The position numbers and the translations under genes were made by a program. Positions 54,280-64,000 of a stretch of DNA of 64,000 nucleotides are shown here, one piece after another. Under the pieces are notes generated by a model. That model searched no databases and was not told where the DNA came from. It was given only the letters and a program-made list of their open reading frames with translations. This DNA comes from Streptomyces acidiscabies. GTDB lineage: Bacteria > Actinomycetota > Actinomycetes > Streptomycetales > Streptomycetaceae. The stretch is from the NCBI RefSeq assembly GCF_020010905.1, contig NZ_JAGJBY010000002.1:248001-312000 (forward strand), given 5' to 3'. How positions within the stretch are numbered: the first letter of the stretch is position 1; the number at the start of each line of letters is the position of its first letter.

Positions 54280-54711
54280 CTACTCGCCGTCCCCTCGCCG
54301 GTCGTACTCCTCGCGCGCCGCCGCCACCTCCCCCTGATGCTCCTCCGTCCACAGCACCAGCGACTGGACGGTCGCGTGCAGCGTCACCCCGAGCGCCGTC
54401 AGCTCGTACTCCACCTTCGGCGGCACCACGGGATACACGGTCCGCCGCACCAGTCCGTCCCGCTCCAGCTGCCGCAGCGTCACCGTCAGCATCCGCTGGC
54501 TGACCCCGTCGATCTCCCGCCGCAACTGCGTGAACCGGAGCCGCCGGTTGTCGAGCAGGGCGATGACCAGCAGCGACCACTTGTCGGCGATCCGGTCGAG
54601 GATCTGCCGCACCTCGCAGTCCTCCCGCACGTCCCACTGGAACGGATCGGCGTCGCAGGGCTCGATGGTTCCCGCGGGGTAACCGGGTGACTCCGAAGTG
54701 CCTTCTTCCAT
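54280..54711 (-). CDS. HxlR family transcriptional regulator (with MFS gene)
   Basis: 143 aa, normal length for this winged-helix family. Seen: the conserved Cys-bearing lead REDCEVRQILDRIADKWS, LLDNRRLRFTQLRREIDGVSQRMLTVTLRQLERDGLV (helix-turn-helix, in parts) and the wing YPVVPPKVEYELTALG. It diverges from the MFS gene with an inverted repeat at 54737-54761 between them, so it likely controls that gene and itself. Confidence 0.9.
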   Translation of the reverse strand: MEEGTSESPGYPAGTIEPCDADPFQWDVREDCEVRQILDRIADKWSLLVIALLDNRRLRFTQLRREIDGVSQRMLTVTLRQLERDGLVRRTVYPVVPPKVEYELTALGVTLHATVQSLVLWTEEHQGEVAAAREEYDRRGDGE

Positions 54712-54736
54712 GCCCGCTGATGCTGCCGCAGGCTGA

Positions 54737-54761
54737 GGACGGTTACAAGAGGGAACCGTCC
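54737..54761. promoter_or_regulatory. candidate HxlR operator
   Basis: GGACGGTT and AACCGTCC form a perfect 8-bp inverted repeat with a 9-nt spacer in the 114-bp gap between the divergent HxlR and MFS genes. This spacing suits a dimeric winged-helix regulator. Confidence 0.55.
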
Positions 54762-54825
54762 CTCGCCGAAGGGCTGACCCACCCCTGACTCTCGGGTCCT
54801 ACCCCGCTACCTCTGGAGTACCCCC

Positions 54826-56328
54826 ATGCCTGCCCGAACCCGCCCGTTACTCCTGCTCGTCCTCTGCGGGACGATCTTCCTGGAGGGTGCGGACATCGCG
54901 ATGATGGCGATCGCCGTCCCCGCCATCCGCGCCGACCTCGCCCTCCCCACGGACACCGCCGCGTGGGTGATGAGCGCGTACGTCCTCGGGTACGCCGGCT
55001 TCACGCTGCTCGGCGGCCGAGCGGCGGATCTCCTGGGCCGCAGACGCATGTTCCTGGTCTGGCTGACGGTCTTCCTCGCCTTCTCCGGCCTCGGCGGCTT
55101 TGCCCAGGACGGCTGGACCCTGATCGCCGCGAGGTTCGTGACGGGAGTCGCCGCCGCGTTCATGACCCCGGCCGCGCTGTCGCTGATCACGACGTCGTAC
55201 GAGGAGGGCCCGGCCCGCGACAAGGCGCTCATGATCTTCGCGGGTACGGCGGCGGGCGGCTTCTCGCTCGGCATGGTGACCGGCGGCCTCCTCACCGGAC
55301 TCGGCTGGCGCTGGGTCTTCTTCGCCCCGGTCCTGTTCGCGGCGGTCCTCCTCGCGGGCGCGGTGAGACTGATCCCGGCGACACCTGCGCCGCCGCGCAG
55401 TACCCGAGAGCTGGACCTCCCCGGCGCCCTCCTCGCCGCCGCGACGATGCTGACGGCCGCCTACACCGTCGTACGCCTGGAGTACGGCACCGAGAACTGG
55501 CGGGTGACAGTGGCGTCCGGGTTGACGGCGATCGTCCTGGGGTTCGTGTTCGTGACGGTCGAGCGCCGGACCAGGCACCCCCTCGTACGCCTCGGCATCC
55601 TCCGGGAGGGGGAGGTCCTGCGGTCCGGGCTCGGTGCGCTGCTGTTCGTGGGCGCCTTCTTCGGCTTCCAGTTCGTCGTCACCCTGTACCTCCAGGAGCT
55701 GCGCGGCTGGTCGTCGCTCCAGACCGCGCTGGCCCTGGTGGTGATGGGCTGCGACGCGATCCTCGCCCCGACGCTCACACCGCGGCTGGTCGCCCGGTTC
55801 GGCAACGCCCGCGTGATCACCGGCGGCTTCGTGTGCGCGACAGCGGCGTACGGGACGTTCCTCCCTCTCGGGAGGGACTGGTCGTACGCCGCGATGCTCC
55901 CCGCCCTGTTCCTCGCCGGGCTCGCGTTCGCCCTGGCCTACGGCCCCCTGACGATCGCCGCGACCGACGGCGTCCACCCCCGCGAACAGGGCCTCGCCAG
56001 TGGCCTCCTGCACACCTCGACCCAGTTCGGCTCGGCGCTCGGCATCTCCGCGGTGACCGCGGTCTACGGCTTGGCGGCGGGCGGCATCGGCTCGGCGTCC
56101 CCCTCGGGTACTACCCCTGCGGAGCCAGGAGCGCTCACCCCCGAAGCCACGCTCTCCGCCTTCCGCGCGGCGCTCACCGTCCCCGTCGCGATGGCCGCGC
56201 TCGGCGCGCTGATCTCGCTCCTCGCCCTGCGCGCCGTACGCCACGCGTCCCCCGTGAGGAGGGCGAGCGCCAGCCACACCAGCCCGAAGCCCGCCCACCG
56301 CTCGGGCGGCATCTCCTCACCGAAGTAG
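54826..56328 (+). CDS. MFS transporter, 14-helix DHA2-like drug exporter
   Basis: 500 aa. About 14 hydrophobic helices; motif A between helices 2 and 3 is GGRAADLLGRRRMFL. A proton-coupled export role is typical, with divergent regulator of the HxlR type. Its last 265 nt overlap the opposing rarD-like gene; the final helix and a 25-residue basic tail lie within that overlap. ATG after TGGAG. Confidence 0.88.
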   Translation: MPARTRPLLLLVLCGTIFLEGADIAMMAIAVPAIRADLALPTDTAAWVMSAYVLGYAGFTLLGGRAADLLGRRRMFLVWLTVFLAFSGLGGFAQDGWTLIAARFVTGVAAAFMTPAALSLITTSYEEGPARDKALMIFAGTAAGGFSLGMVTGGLLTGLGWRWVFFAPVLFAAVLLAGAVRLIPATPAPPRSTRELDLPGALLAAATMLTAAYTVVRLEYGTENWRVTVASGLTAIVLGFVFVTVERRTRHPLVRLGILREGEVLRSGLGALLFVGAFFGFQFVVTLYLQELRGWSSLQTALALVVMGCDAILAPTLTPRLVARFGNARVITGGFVCATAAYGTFLPLGRDWSYAAMLPALFLAGLAFALAYGPLTIAATDGVHPREQGLASGLLHTSTQFGSALGISAVTAVYGLAAGGIGSASPSGTTPAEPGALTPEATLSAFRAALTVPVAMAALGALISLLALRAVRHASPVRRASASHTSPKPAHRSGGISSPK

Positions 56329-57104
56329 ACGACCCCGAGCAGGAACTGGAACACCGGCGCGAGGTACTGGAGCAGCCCCAGCGTGGACAGCGGAACCCGG
56401 ATCGCCGCCGCACCGAAGCAGACGAGGGGTACGGCGGTGACGATGCCGGTCGACGCGAGCAGCGCGGCGTGCCCGGTGCCCTCGCTCGCGAACGTCGACC
56501 CGCCGTGCGCGCTCAGCCACGCCAGATACCCGAGCGCGGGCAGGAACTGCACGGCGGTCTCGGCGGCCAGCGACTCGACCCCGCCGAGGTTGACCTTCTT
56601 CTTGACCAGCCCGTACGTCGCGAAGGAGAACGCGAGGACCAGCGAGATCCACGGCAGCCGCCCGTACCCGACGGTCAGGACGACGACGGCGGCGAACCCG
56701 ACGCCCACCGCCACCCACTGCACGGGCCGCATCCGCTCCTTCAGCAGCAGGACGCCCATCGCGATGGTGACCAGCGGGTTGATGAAGTACCCGAGGGACG
56801 CCTCCACGACGTGCCCGGCGTTGACCGACCAGATGTACACGCCCCAGTTGACGGTGATCACCGACGCGGCGACCACGACCAGCGCGAGCCGCTTCGGCTG
56901 CCGGAGCAGCTCCTTCGCCCACGCCCAGCGCCGTACGACGAGCAGCGCGCCGGCGACCACGGCGAGCGACCACACCATCCGGTGGGCCAGGATCTCCACC
57001 GACCCGGCGGGTTTCAGCAGCGGCCAGTACAGCGGGACGAGCCCCCACATCCCGTAGGCGGCGACCCCGTTCACCATCCCTATTCGCTGCTCGCCCTTGG
57101 ACAT
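56064..57104 (-). CDS. rarD: RarD-type EamA transporter
   Basis: 346 aa from ATG 57104; a GTG at 57113 is as good. Ten hydrophobic helices, with GMVNGVAAYGMWGLVPLYWPL and NWGVYIWSVNAGHVVEASLGYFINP (in parts) typical of RarD. The last 55 residues, after ALALLTGDAWRTARRAR, are a Pro/Ala-rich cytoplasmic tail outside the domain, antisense to the MFS gene's last helix. Substrate unknown. Confidence 0.85.
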   Translation of the reverse strand: MSKGEQRIGMVNGVAAYGMWGLVPLYWPLLKPAGSVEILAHRMVWSLAVVAGALLVVRRWAWAKELLRQPKRLALVVVAASVITVNWGVYIWSVNAGHVVEASLGYFINPLVTIAMGVLLLKERMRPVQWVAVGVGFAAVVVLTVGYGRLPWISLVLAFSFATYGLVKKKVNLGGVESLAAETAVQFLPALGYLAWLSAHGGSTFASEGTGHAALLASTGIVTAVPLVCFGAAAIRVPLSTLGLLQYLAPVFQFLLGVVYFGEEMPPERWAGFGLVWLALALLTGDAWRTARRARSEISAPSAAIATGTVSAARKAESVASGVSAPGSAGVVPEGDAEPMPPAAKP

Positions 57105-57348
57105 CCCGCCCACGACACCTCCCGCTCACCCCACCGGCCCGCACCGTACGGACGCGGGACGAAGGTAGCGGGGGAGGGGCGGGGATGTCATGCGCGTATC
57201 GGGATACGGTCATGACGGCGCTTCGGGTACTACCCGGGTACGACCACGGGGTGCACGAGCGACGCCCATCCGCGTCCCCCGTACACCCCGTCATACCCGC
57301 GAGGTCGTACCTCCGAGGGCCTCTCCACCCCGGCGGTCAGCCCCGCGC

Positions 57349-58203
57349 TCAGCCCTTCAGCGCCACCGTGATCGCCTCGGCGAGCGGCGTCGCCGGGCGC
57401 CCGATCAGCCGGGACAGGTCGCCCGACGTGATCTCCAGCTCGCCCTTCTCGATGGACGCGTCGACCCCGGCGAGGATCTGGGCGACCGGCTCGGGCAGCC
57501 CGGCCCCGACGAGGATGCCGGCGAGGACGTCGGTGGTGACCGCGTTGTAGACGATCTCCTTGCCGGTCTGCGCGCTCAGCTCGGCGGCGTACTCGGCGAA
57601 GCCCCACGCGACGTCGCTGCCCAGCTCGTACGTCTGGTTCTCGTGCCCCTCACCGGTCAGCACGGCGACGGCCGCAGCCGCGTAGTCCGCGCGGGAGGCG
57701 GAGGAGACGCGCCCCTCGCCGGCCGCCGCGACGACCGCGCTGTGCTCCAGGACGGGGGCCAGGTTCTCGGTGTAGTTCTCGTGGTACCAGCCGTTGCGCA
57801 GCAGCGCGTACGTCACCCCGGAGGCGAGCAGCGCCTTCTCGGTGGCCCGGTGGTCGTCCCCGAGCGCGGCCGTCAGGGAGCCCGGCGCGCTGGTGTACGC
57901 CAGCAGAGCCACGCCGGCCGCCTTCGCGGCGTCGATGACGACCTGGTGCTGGCCGGGCCGGTCGTTGCCGACCTCGCTGCCCGAGATCAGCAGGACCTTG
58001 TCCCCGGCGGCGAGGACGCCGTCGAAGGTCGCGGGGGCGTTGTAGTCGGCGACGGCGAGCTTGACGCCGCGCGCCGCGAGGTCCGCGGCCTTGGCCTCGT
58101 CGCGTACGACGGCCGTGATCTGCTCCGCGGGAACCTTCTCCAGCAACTGCTCCACGACGTGGCGGCCGAGGTGTCCGGTGGCTCCGGTGACGACGATGCT
58201 CAT
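57349..58203 (-). CDS. NmrA/QorB-like NAD(P)H-dependent quinone oxidoreductase
   Basis: 284 aa. The N-terminal dinucleotide motif VVTGATGHLGRHVVEQLL lacks the third-helix catalytic Tyr-Lys of classic SDRs, as in the QorB/NmrA branch. NGWYHENYTENLAP and SRADYAAAAVAVL match that branch. It diverges from an HxlR gene, the same arrangement as QorB with QorR. Confidence 0.88.
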   Translation of the reverse strand: MSIVVTGATGHLGRHVVEQLLEKVPAEQITAVVRDEAKAADLAARGVKLAVADYNAPATFDGVLAAGDKVLLISGSEVGNDRPGQHQVVIDAAKAAGVALLAYTSAPGSLTAALGDDHRATEKALLASGVTYALLRNGWYHENYTENLAPVLEHSAVVAAAGEGRVSSASRADYAAAAVAVLTGEGHENQTYELGSDVAWGFAEYAAELSAQTGKEIVYNAVTTDVLAGILVGAGLPEPVAQILAGVDASIEKGELEITSGDLSRLIGRPATPLAEAITVALKG

Positions 58204-58268
58204 GGGTTCACAACTCCTTGTGGGGTGCTCTGCGCACTAACCCTAGGAGCTGCGCTAACCAAAGGAAA

Positions 58269-58291
58269 GTACCCACTTTGAAGTAAGCTAC
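58269..58291. promoter_or_regulatory. candidate HxlR operator between qorB-like and regulator genes
   Basis: An imperfect inverted repeat, GTACCCACTT-TGA-AGTAAGCTAC, lies just before the regulator start in the 92-bp gap between the divergent genes. TACTT-rich half-sites are typical of QorR-like regulators. Confidence 0.5.
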
Positions 58292-58295
58292 CGGC

Positions 58296-58721
58296 ATGTC
58301 GGTAACCAAGGAGACCAGCGCCCCGCGCTTCACGGACCTCGTGCGGACCCACCAGGAACTCGACAGCGCGATGTGCCCCCAGCGCCTGGTGCTGGAGCAC
58401 GTCACGAGCCGCTGGGGCGTCCTCGTCCTGCTCAACCTCCTGGACCGCCCGTACCGCTTCAGCGAACTGCGCCGCGCGATCGGCAGGGTCAGCGAGAAGA
58501 TGCTCACCCAGACCCTCCAGACCCTGGAGCGCGACGGCATGGTCCACCGCGAGGCCCACGCGGTCATCCCGCCCCGCGTCGACTACTCCCTCACCCCCCT
58601 CGGCCGCGAGGCCGCCGAACGCGTCCGCGAGGTCGCCGAGTGGACCCAGGCCCGCCTGGACCGGGTCATGGCGGCCCGCGAGGAGTACGACGCGCGCCGC
58701 GAGGAGCGGGCGGCGGGGTGA
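58296..58721 (+). CDS. HxlR family transcriptional regulator (with QorB-like gene)
   Basis: 141 aa. Seen: Cys in the lead segment ELDSAMCPQRLVLEHV, RWGVLVLLNLL, the helix-turn-helix RFSELRRAIGRVSEKMLTQT and wing AVIPPRVDYSLTPLG. A single Cys near residue 28 is where QorR-type members sense thiol stress or quinones. It likely represses the divergent reductase gene. Confidence 0.9.
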   Translation: MSVTKETSAPRFTDLVRTHQELDSAMCPQRLVLEHVTSRWGVLVLLNLLDRPYRFSELRRAIGRVSEKMLTQTLQTLERDGMVHREAHAVIPPRVDYSLTPLGREAAERVREVAEWTQARLDRVMAAREEYDARREERAAG

Positions 58722-58758
58722 GTCCCGAAGCCTCGGACCCACCCCGCCGCGGCGGACG

Positions 58759-59827
58759 TCAGCCCACCACCGTCCACGTGTCCCCGCCCGCCAGCAGCGC
58801 CGCGAGGTCACCCTTCCCGCGCTGCTCGACGGCCGTGTCCAGCTGATCGGCCATCAGGCTGTCGTACACGGGCCGTTCCACGGACCGCAGCACCCCGATC
58901 GGCGTGTGGTGCAGCGTCTGCGGGTCGGCGAGCCGGGAGAGCGCGAAGGCGGTCGTCGGGGACTCGGCGTGCGCGTCGTGCACGAGGAGATCCGCCTCGT
59001 TCTCCGGGGTGACGTCGACGACCTGTAGCTCTCCGGTACGACGGTCCCGTACGACCCCCCGCGTGCCGTCCGCGCCGAAGCGCACCTGCTGCCCGTGTTC
59101 GAGCCGGATCACCGCCTCCTGGGCCGCCTCCCGGTCCTTGAACGACTCGAACGCCCCGTCGTTGAAGATGTTGCAGTTCTGGTAGATCTCGATCAGCGCG
59201 GTCCCCGGATGCGCGGCGGCCTGCCGCAGCACCTCCGTCAGGTGCTTGCGGTCGGAGTCGATGGTCCGCGCCACGAACGACGCCTCCGCGCCGAGCGCCA
59301 GCGACACCGGGTTGAAGGGCGCGTCCAGCGACCCCATCGGCGTCGACTTCGTGATCTTCCCTACCTCCGAGGTAGGGGAGTACTGCCCCTTCGTCAGCCC
59401 GTAGATCCGGTTGTTGAACAGCAGGATCTTCAGGTTGACGTTGCGCCGCAGCGCGTGGATGAGGTGGTTGCCGCCGATCGAGAGCGCGTCCCCGTCCCCG
59501 GTCACCACCCACACGCTCAGGTCCCGCCGCGACGACGCGAGCCCCGTCGCGATCGCGGGCGCGCGCCCGTGGATGGAGTGCATGCCGTAGGTGTTCATGT
59601 AGTACGGGAACCGCGACGAGCAGCCGATCCCCGACACGAAGACGATGTTCTCCTTCGCCAGCCCCAGCTCGGGCATGAAGCCCTGCACGGCCGCCAGGAT
59701 CGCGTAGTCCCCGCAGCCGGGGCACCAGCGCACCTCCTGGTCCGACTTGAAGTCCTTCATGGCCTGTTTCGCCTCGGCCCTCGGGACCAGTTGGAGCAGC
59801 GGATTCGCCTCGGACACCTGCGTCGGC

Positions 59828-59835
<8 letters not shown>
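58759..59835 (-). CDS. korB: 2-oxoacid:ferredoxin oxidoreductase subunit beta
   Basis: 358 aa. Thiamine diphosphate and [4Fe-4S]-binding subunit. Cluster ligands: C38 and C41 (WCPGCGDY), C72 (GIGCSSR) and a Cys near 219 (QNCNIFND). The TPP motif GDGDALSIGGNHLIHAL is intact and IYGLTKGQYSPTSE follows. With the alpha subunit it converts 2-oxoglutarate (or pyruvate) and CoA to the acyl-CoA and CO2, reducing ferredoxin. Its start is inside the alpha gene (8-nt overlap). Confidence 0.94.
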
Positions 59836-61759
<1,924 letters not shown>

Positions 61760-61996
61760 TGAACTGGACCTCCTTCGAGGCGGCTGTCCGGGAGCTGCCT
61801 TCCCGAAGGCCCTCCCAGATCAAGCCTACGACTGTGAGGGTCGCCCGCCCTCGGCCATTCGGCCGATCATCGTGCGCGGATCACCGCCGTACGACGGCCG
61901 GACGCCCCGGCTTGTCATGATCTACCGCTCGCTCCGTTCCTCGTCGGTCGCCACACACGGTCATTGCCAATGTCAAGCAACTACAGTGCTACCCCG

Positions 61997-62668
61997 TCAC
62001 GAGTTCAGGTAGGTCAGAACCGCGAGAACGCGGCGGTGATCCCCGTCACTGGGCGACAGACCGAGCTTCAGGAAGATGTTGCTGACGTGCTTCTCGACGG
62101 CCCCGTCGCTGACCACGAGCTGTCTGGCGACCGCCGAGTTGGTCCGTCCTTCAGCCATTAGGCCTAGTACTTCCCGCTCCCGGGGGGTGAGTCCGGCCAG
62201 CACGTCCTGTTTGCGGCTACGGCCGAGCAGTTGGGCGACGACCTCGGGATCCAGCGCCGTACCCCCGCGCGCGACGCGTACGACGGCGTCCACGAACTCG
62301 CGGACCTCCGCCACCCGGTCCTTCAGCAGGTACCCCACCCCGCGGCTGGAACCGGCCAGCAGTTCGGTGGCGTAACGCTCCTCCACGTACTGTGACAGCA
62401 CCAGCACCCCGAGCCCCGGATGGGCCTTGCGGAGCTGTACGGCGGCCCGCACCCCTTCATCCGTGTGCGTCGGCGGCATGCGTACGTCCGCCACGACCAC
62501 GTCCGGCAGCGCCCCTTCGGCGGCCAGTTCCGTGATCGTCTTGACGAGCGCCTCCCCGTCCCCGACCCCGGCGACCACATCGTGCCCCCGGTCGGTGAGC
62601 AGTCTGGTCAGCCCCTCCCGCAACAAAACCGAGTCCTCCGCGATGACGACTCGCACTCTGTCCTCCAC
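61997..62668 (-). CDS. response regulator, NarL/LuxR family
   Basis: 223 aa from GTG 62668, behind GGGGAG; the frame runs on upstream without homology. Receiver domain: Asp-rich start IAEDSVLLREGL, phospho-acceptor Asp in VVVADVRMPP, Ser in VLVLSQY (the Thr/Ser switch), Lys in GYLLKDRV. LuxR-type helix-turn-helix: LTPREREVLGLMAEGRTNSA and VEKHVSNIFLKL. Pairs with the sensor kinase 214 nt upstream. Confidence 0.92.
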   Translation of the reverse strand: MEDRVRVVIAEDSVLLREGLTRLLTDRGHDVVAGVGDGEALVKTITELAAEGALPDVVVADVRMPPTHTDEGVRAAVQLRKAHPGLGVLVLSQYVEERYATELLAGSSRGVGYLLKDRVAEVREFVDAVVRVARGGTALDPEVVAQLLGRSRKQDVLAGLTPREREVLGLMAEGRTNSAVARQLVVSDGAVEKHVSNIFLKLGLSPSDGDHRRVLAVLTYLNS

Positions 62669-62818
62669 GACTTCGGCTCCCCCGGTAGCTGTACGGCTGC
62701 GTGCGCACCCAGCATCCCAGGCCCGGAGCCGAACGGATCGTCTCTTAGGACGATCGGATCGCCGGGGAGGCGTTTCGATCCCTTCTTCAGGACGACGTTT
62801 CGGTCCCCCAGAGACAGC

Positions 62819-62862
62819 GTTCCGGTCAGGAACGGTCACACCTGACCGTTCCTGACCGGAAC
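62819..62862. repeat. perfect 20-bp inverted repeat between kinase and regulator genes
   Basis: The arms 62819-62838 and 62843-62862 are exact reverse complements with a 4-nt loop (CACC), and each arm contains two copies of CGGTCA-type sequence. It lies 20 nt past the kinase stop and 150 nt before the regulator start. The minus-strand transcript would fold it into a very strong hairpin; there is no T-run. It may be a terminator or processing site between the two genes, or an operator. Confidence 0.8.
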
Positions 62863-62882
62863 AACACCCCCATGGACGACGA

Positions 62883-64000
62883 TCAGATCCGCTCCGACCG
62901 CCACGGCAGCTCCGCCGTCACCCGCGTCGGCCCCCCGGCCGGCGAGTCCACCACCAGGATCCCGTCCACCGCGTCCAGCCGTCCCGCGAGCCCGGCGAGA
63001 CCGGACCCCGCGGAGGTGTCGGCGCCGCCCACCCCGTTGTCGACGACCTGGAGCATCAGCCGATTCTCCACCCGCCACACGTCCACCGACGCCATCGTCG
63101 CGCGCGCGTGCTTGCTGATGTTCTGGAGCAGCTCGGAGACGGTGAAGTAGGCGATCCCCTCGATGGCCGGCGCGGGCCGCTCGACGAGGTCCACGTCCAC
63201 CTGTACCGGAACCGTGCAGCGGGAGGCGATGGAGGAGAGCGCCGCGTCCAGGCCCCGGTCCGTGAGCACCGCCGGGTGGATGCCGCGCGCCAGGTCACGC
63301 AGCTCCTGCAATGCCGTCTTCACCTCGCCGTGCGCCTCCGCGACCATCCGCGCGGCTTCCTGCGGGTCCTCGCGGAGCTTCTCCTTCGCCAGGCCCAGAT
63401 CCATCGCCAGGCTCACCAGGCGGGCCTGGGCGCCGTCGTGCAGGTCCCGCTCGATGCGGCGCAGGTCGGCCGCCGCCGTGTCCACCACGACACCCCGGTC
63501 CGACTCCAGCTCCACCACGCGCGAGGCCAGCCGCGAGGGGCCCAGCAGGCCGTGCACCATCAGCCGGTCCACCGTCGTCAGCGCCCGCACGATCCACGGC
63601 GTGACCATCGTGAACACCAGGCCGATCAGCGCGGTGACCGTGATCTCGAAGGGGTTGTCCAGGTAGATCCGGTGCCCGTCGTCGCCGTACAGCTGGAGGC
63701 CGTCCTGGCCGCCGTACATCGGGAACAGCCAGAACCACAGCGGGTACGTCAGCATCATCCAGCCGATCGACCACACCGTCACCGAGACGGTGAACGTGAA
63801 GACCGCCCACGGCAGTTGCAGCAGCGAGTACAGCGCGTGCCGCCACGACGCGCCGTCCCGCAGGACCGCGCCCACCCACCCCATCAGGCTCCGCTTACGG
63901 GGCCGCAGCGGCGCCGGGTCACCGATCTCCATGCCGAGCAGACCGCGCGCGCGGGCCCGCTCCAGCGCCCCGAAACCCCGGCCGCCCGCCAGCGCGACGG
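62883..64000 (-). CDS. sensor histidine kinase, NarL family, cut by the right edge
   Basis: At least 372 aa; the 5' end lies beyond the window because the frame is open to base 64000 and reads VALAGGRGFGALERARARGL before the first internal ATG (63932), which matches the middle of the 'putative sensor' domain seen in Streptomyces kinases. Several membrane segments follow (LQLPWAVFTFTVSVTVWSIG; TALIGLVFTMVTPWIV), then the DHp motif RIERDLHDGAQARLV with the phospho-His, and the ATPase region with ELLQNISKHA, DNGVGGAD and GSGLAGLAGR. It phosphorylates the adjacent regulator. Confidence 0.9.
   Translation of the reverse strand, partial: VALAGGRGFGALERARARGLLGMEIGDPAPLRPRKRSLMGWVGAVLRDGASWRHALYSLLQLPWAVFTFTVSVTVWSIGWMMLTYPLWFWLFPMYGGQDGLQLYGDDGHRIYLDNPFEITVTALIGLVFTMVTPWIVRALTTVDRLMVHGLLGPSRLASRVVELESDRGVVVDTAAADLRRIERDLHDGAQARLVSLAMDLGLAKEKLREDPQEAARMVAEAHGEVKTALQELRDLARGIHPAVLTDRGLDAALSSIASRCTVPVQVDVDLVERPAPAIEGIAYFTVSELLQNISKHARATMASVDVWRVENRLMLQVVDNGVGGADTSAGSGLAGLAGRLDAVDGILVVDSPAGGPTRVTAELPWRSERI

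Overview
The window is high-GC actinobacterial DNA, almost certainly from a Streptomyces chromosome. The signs are GTG starts, stop/start overlaps of the GTGA and ATGA type, codons ending in G or C, a complete 14-gene nuo operon flanked by menaquinone genes, and a secreted aminopeptidase very close to the S. griseus enzyme. From memory, the gene order resembles the region of Streptomyces coelicolor around the nuo operon, but I could not run a comparison. No tRNA, rRNA, CRISPR array, insertion sequence or phage gene was found.

Layout. (1) 1-5190 is a cell-surface polysaccharide group: a GH18-like lipoprotein reads leftward, and a small membrane protein, a fused deacetylase-glycosyltransferase (MatB-like) and a membrane acyltransferase read rightward. 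(2) 5233-10186 holds menaquinone and housekeeping genes: menG, a PASTA protein, a GNAT acetyltransferase, a geranylgeranyl-reductase-family flavoenzyme, peptide deformylase and a secreted NlpC/P60 hydrolase. Two copies of an intergenic repeat lie between convergent gene pairs here. (3) 10883-26717 is nuoA to nuoN, one tightly coupled operon behind a candidate Rex operator. (4) 26912-30201 holds a RecQ-type helicase, an M56 membrane peptidase and a small upstream frame. (5) 30370-42481 is a second, larger surface-glycan locus: a DegT aminotransferase, a flippase with an extra membrane domain, a very large membrane glycosyltransferase-like protein with a repeat-rich N-terminus, a small membrane protein and a GH26-like hydrolase, facing an opposing set of deacetylase, GT2 and FemAB-like acyltransferase. 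(6) 42754-49223 holds a HAD phosphatase, an SLT protein behind a clear ydaO-type (c-di-AMP) riboswitch, a long-chain polyprenyl diphosphate synthase, a LolA-like protein and an ABC exporter. (7) 49300-58721 is mixed metabolism: flavoprotein reductase, amidase, NUDIX, a TPR-like protein, M28 aminopeptidase, two HxlR regulators each divergent from a target gene, MFS, RarD and a QorB-like quinone reductase. (8) 58759-64000 holds KorAB (2-oxoacid:ferredoxin oxidoreductase) and a response regulator and sensor kinase; the kinase gene runs off the right edge.

How it works together. Polyprenyl diphosphate synthase, MenG and the reductase plausibly make and saturate the menaquinone that the Nuo complex reduces. 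KorAB feeds central carbon electrons to ferredoxin, and Rex would tie nuo transcription to the NADH/NAD+ ratio. The two glycan loci and the wall hydrolases (NlpC/P60, SLT, PASTA) are the envelope side of the window. The most novel-looking material is the 30-42 kb glycan locus, the long unexplained leader of the NlpC/P60 gene, a perfect 20-bp inverted repeat between the two-component genes, and a recurring 11-base palindrome.
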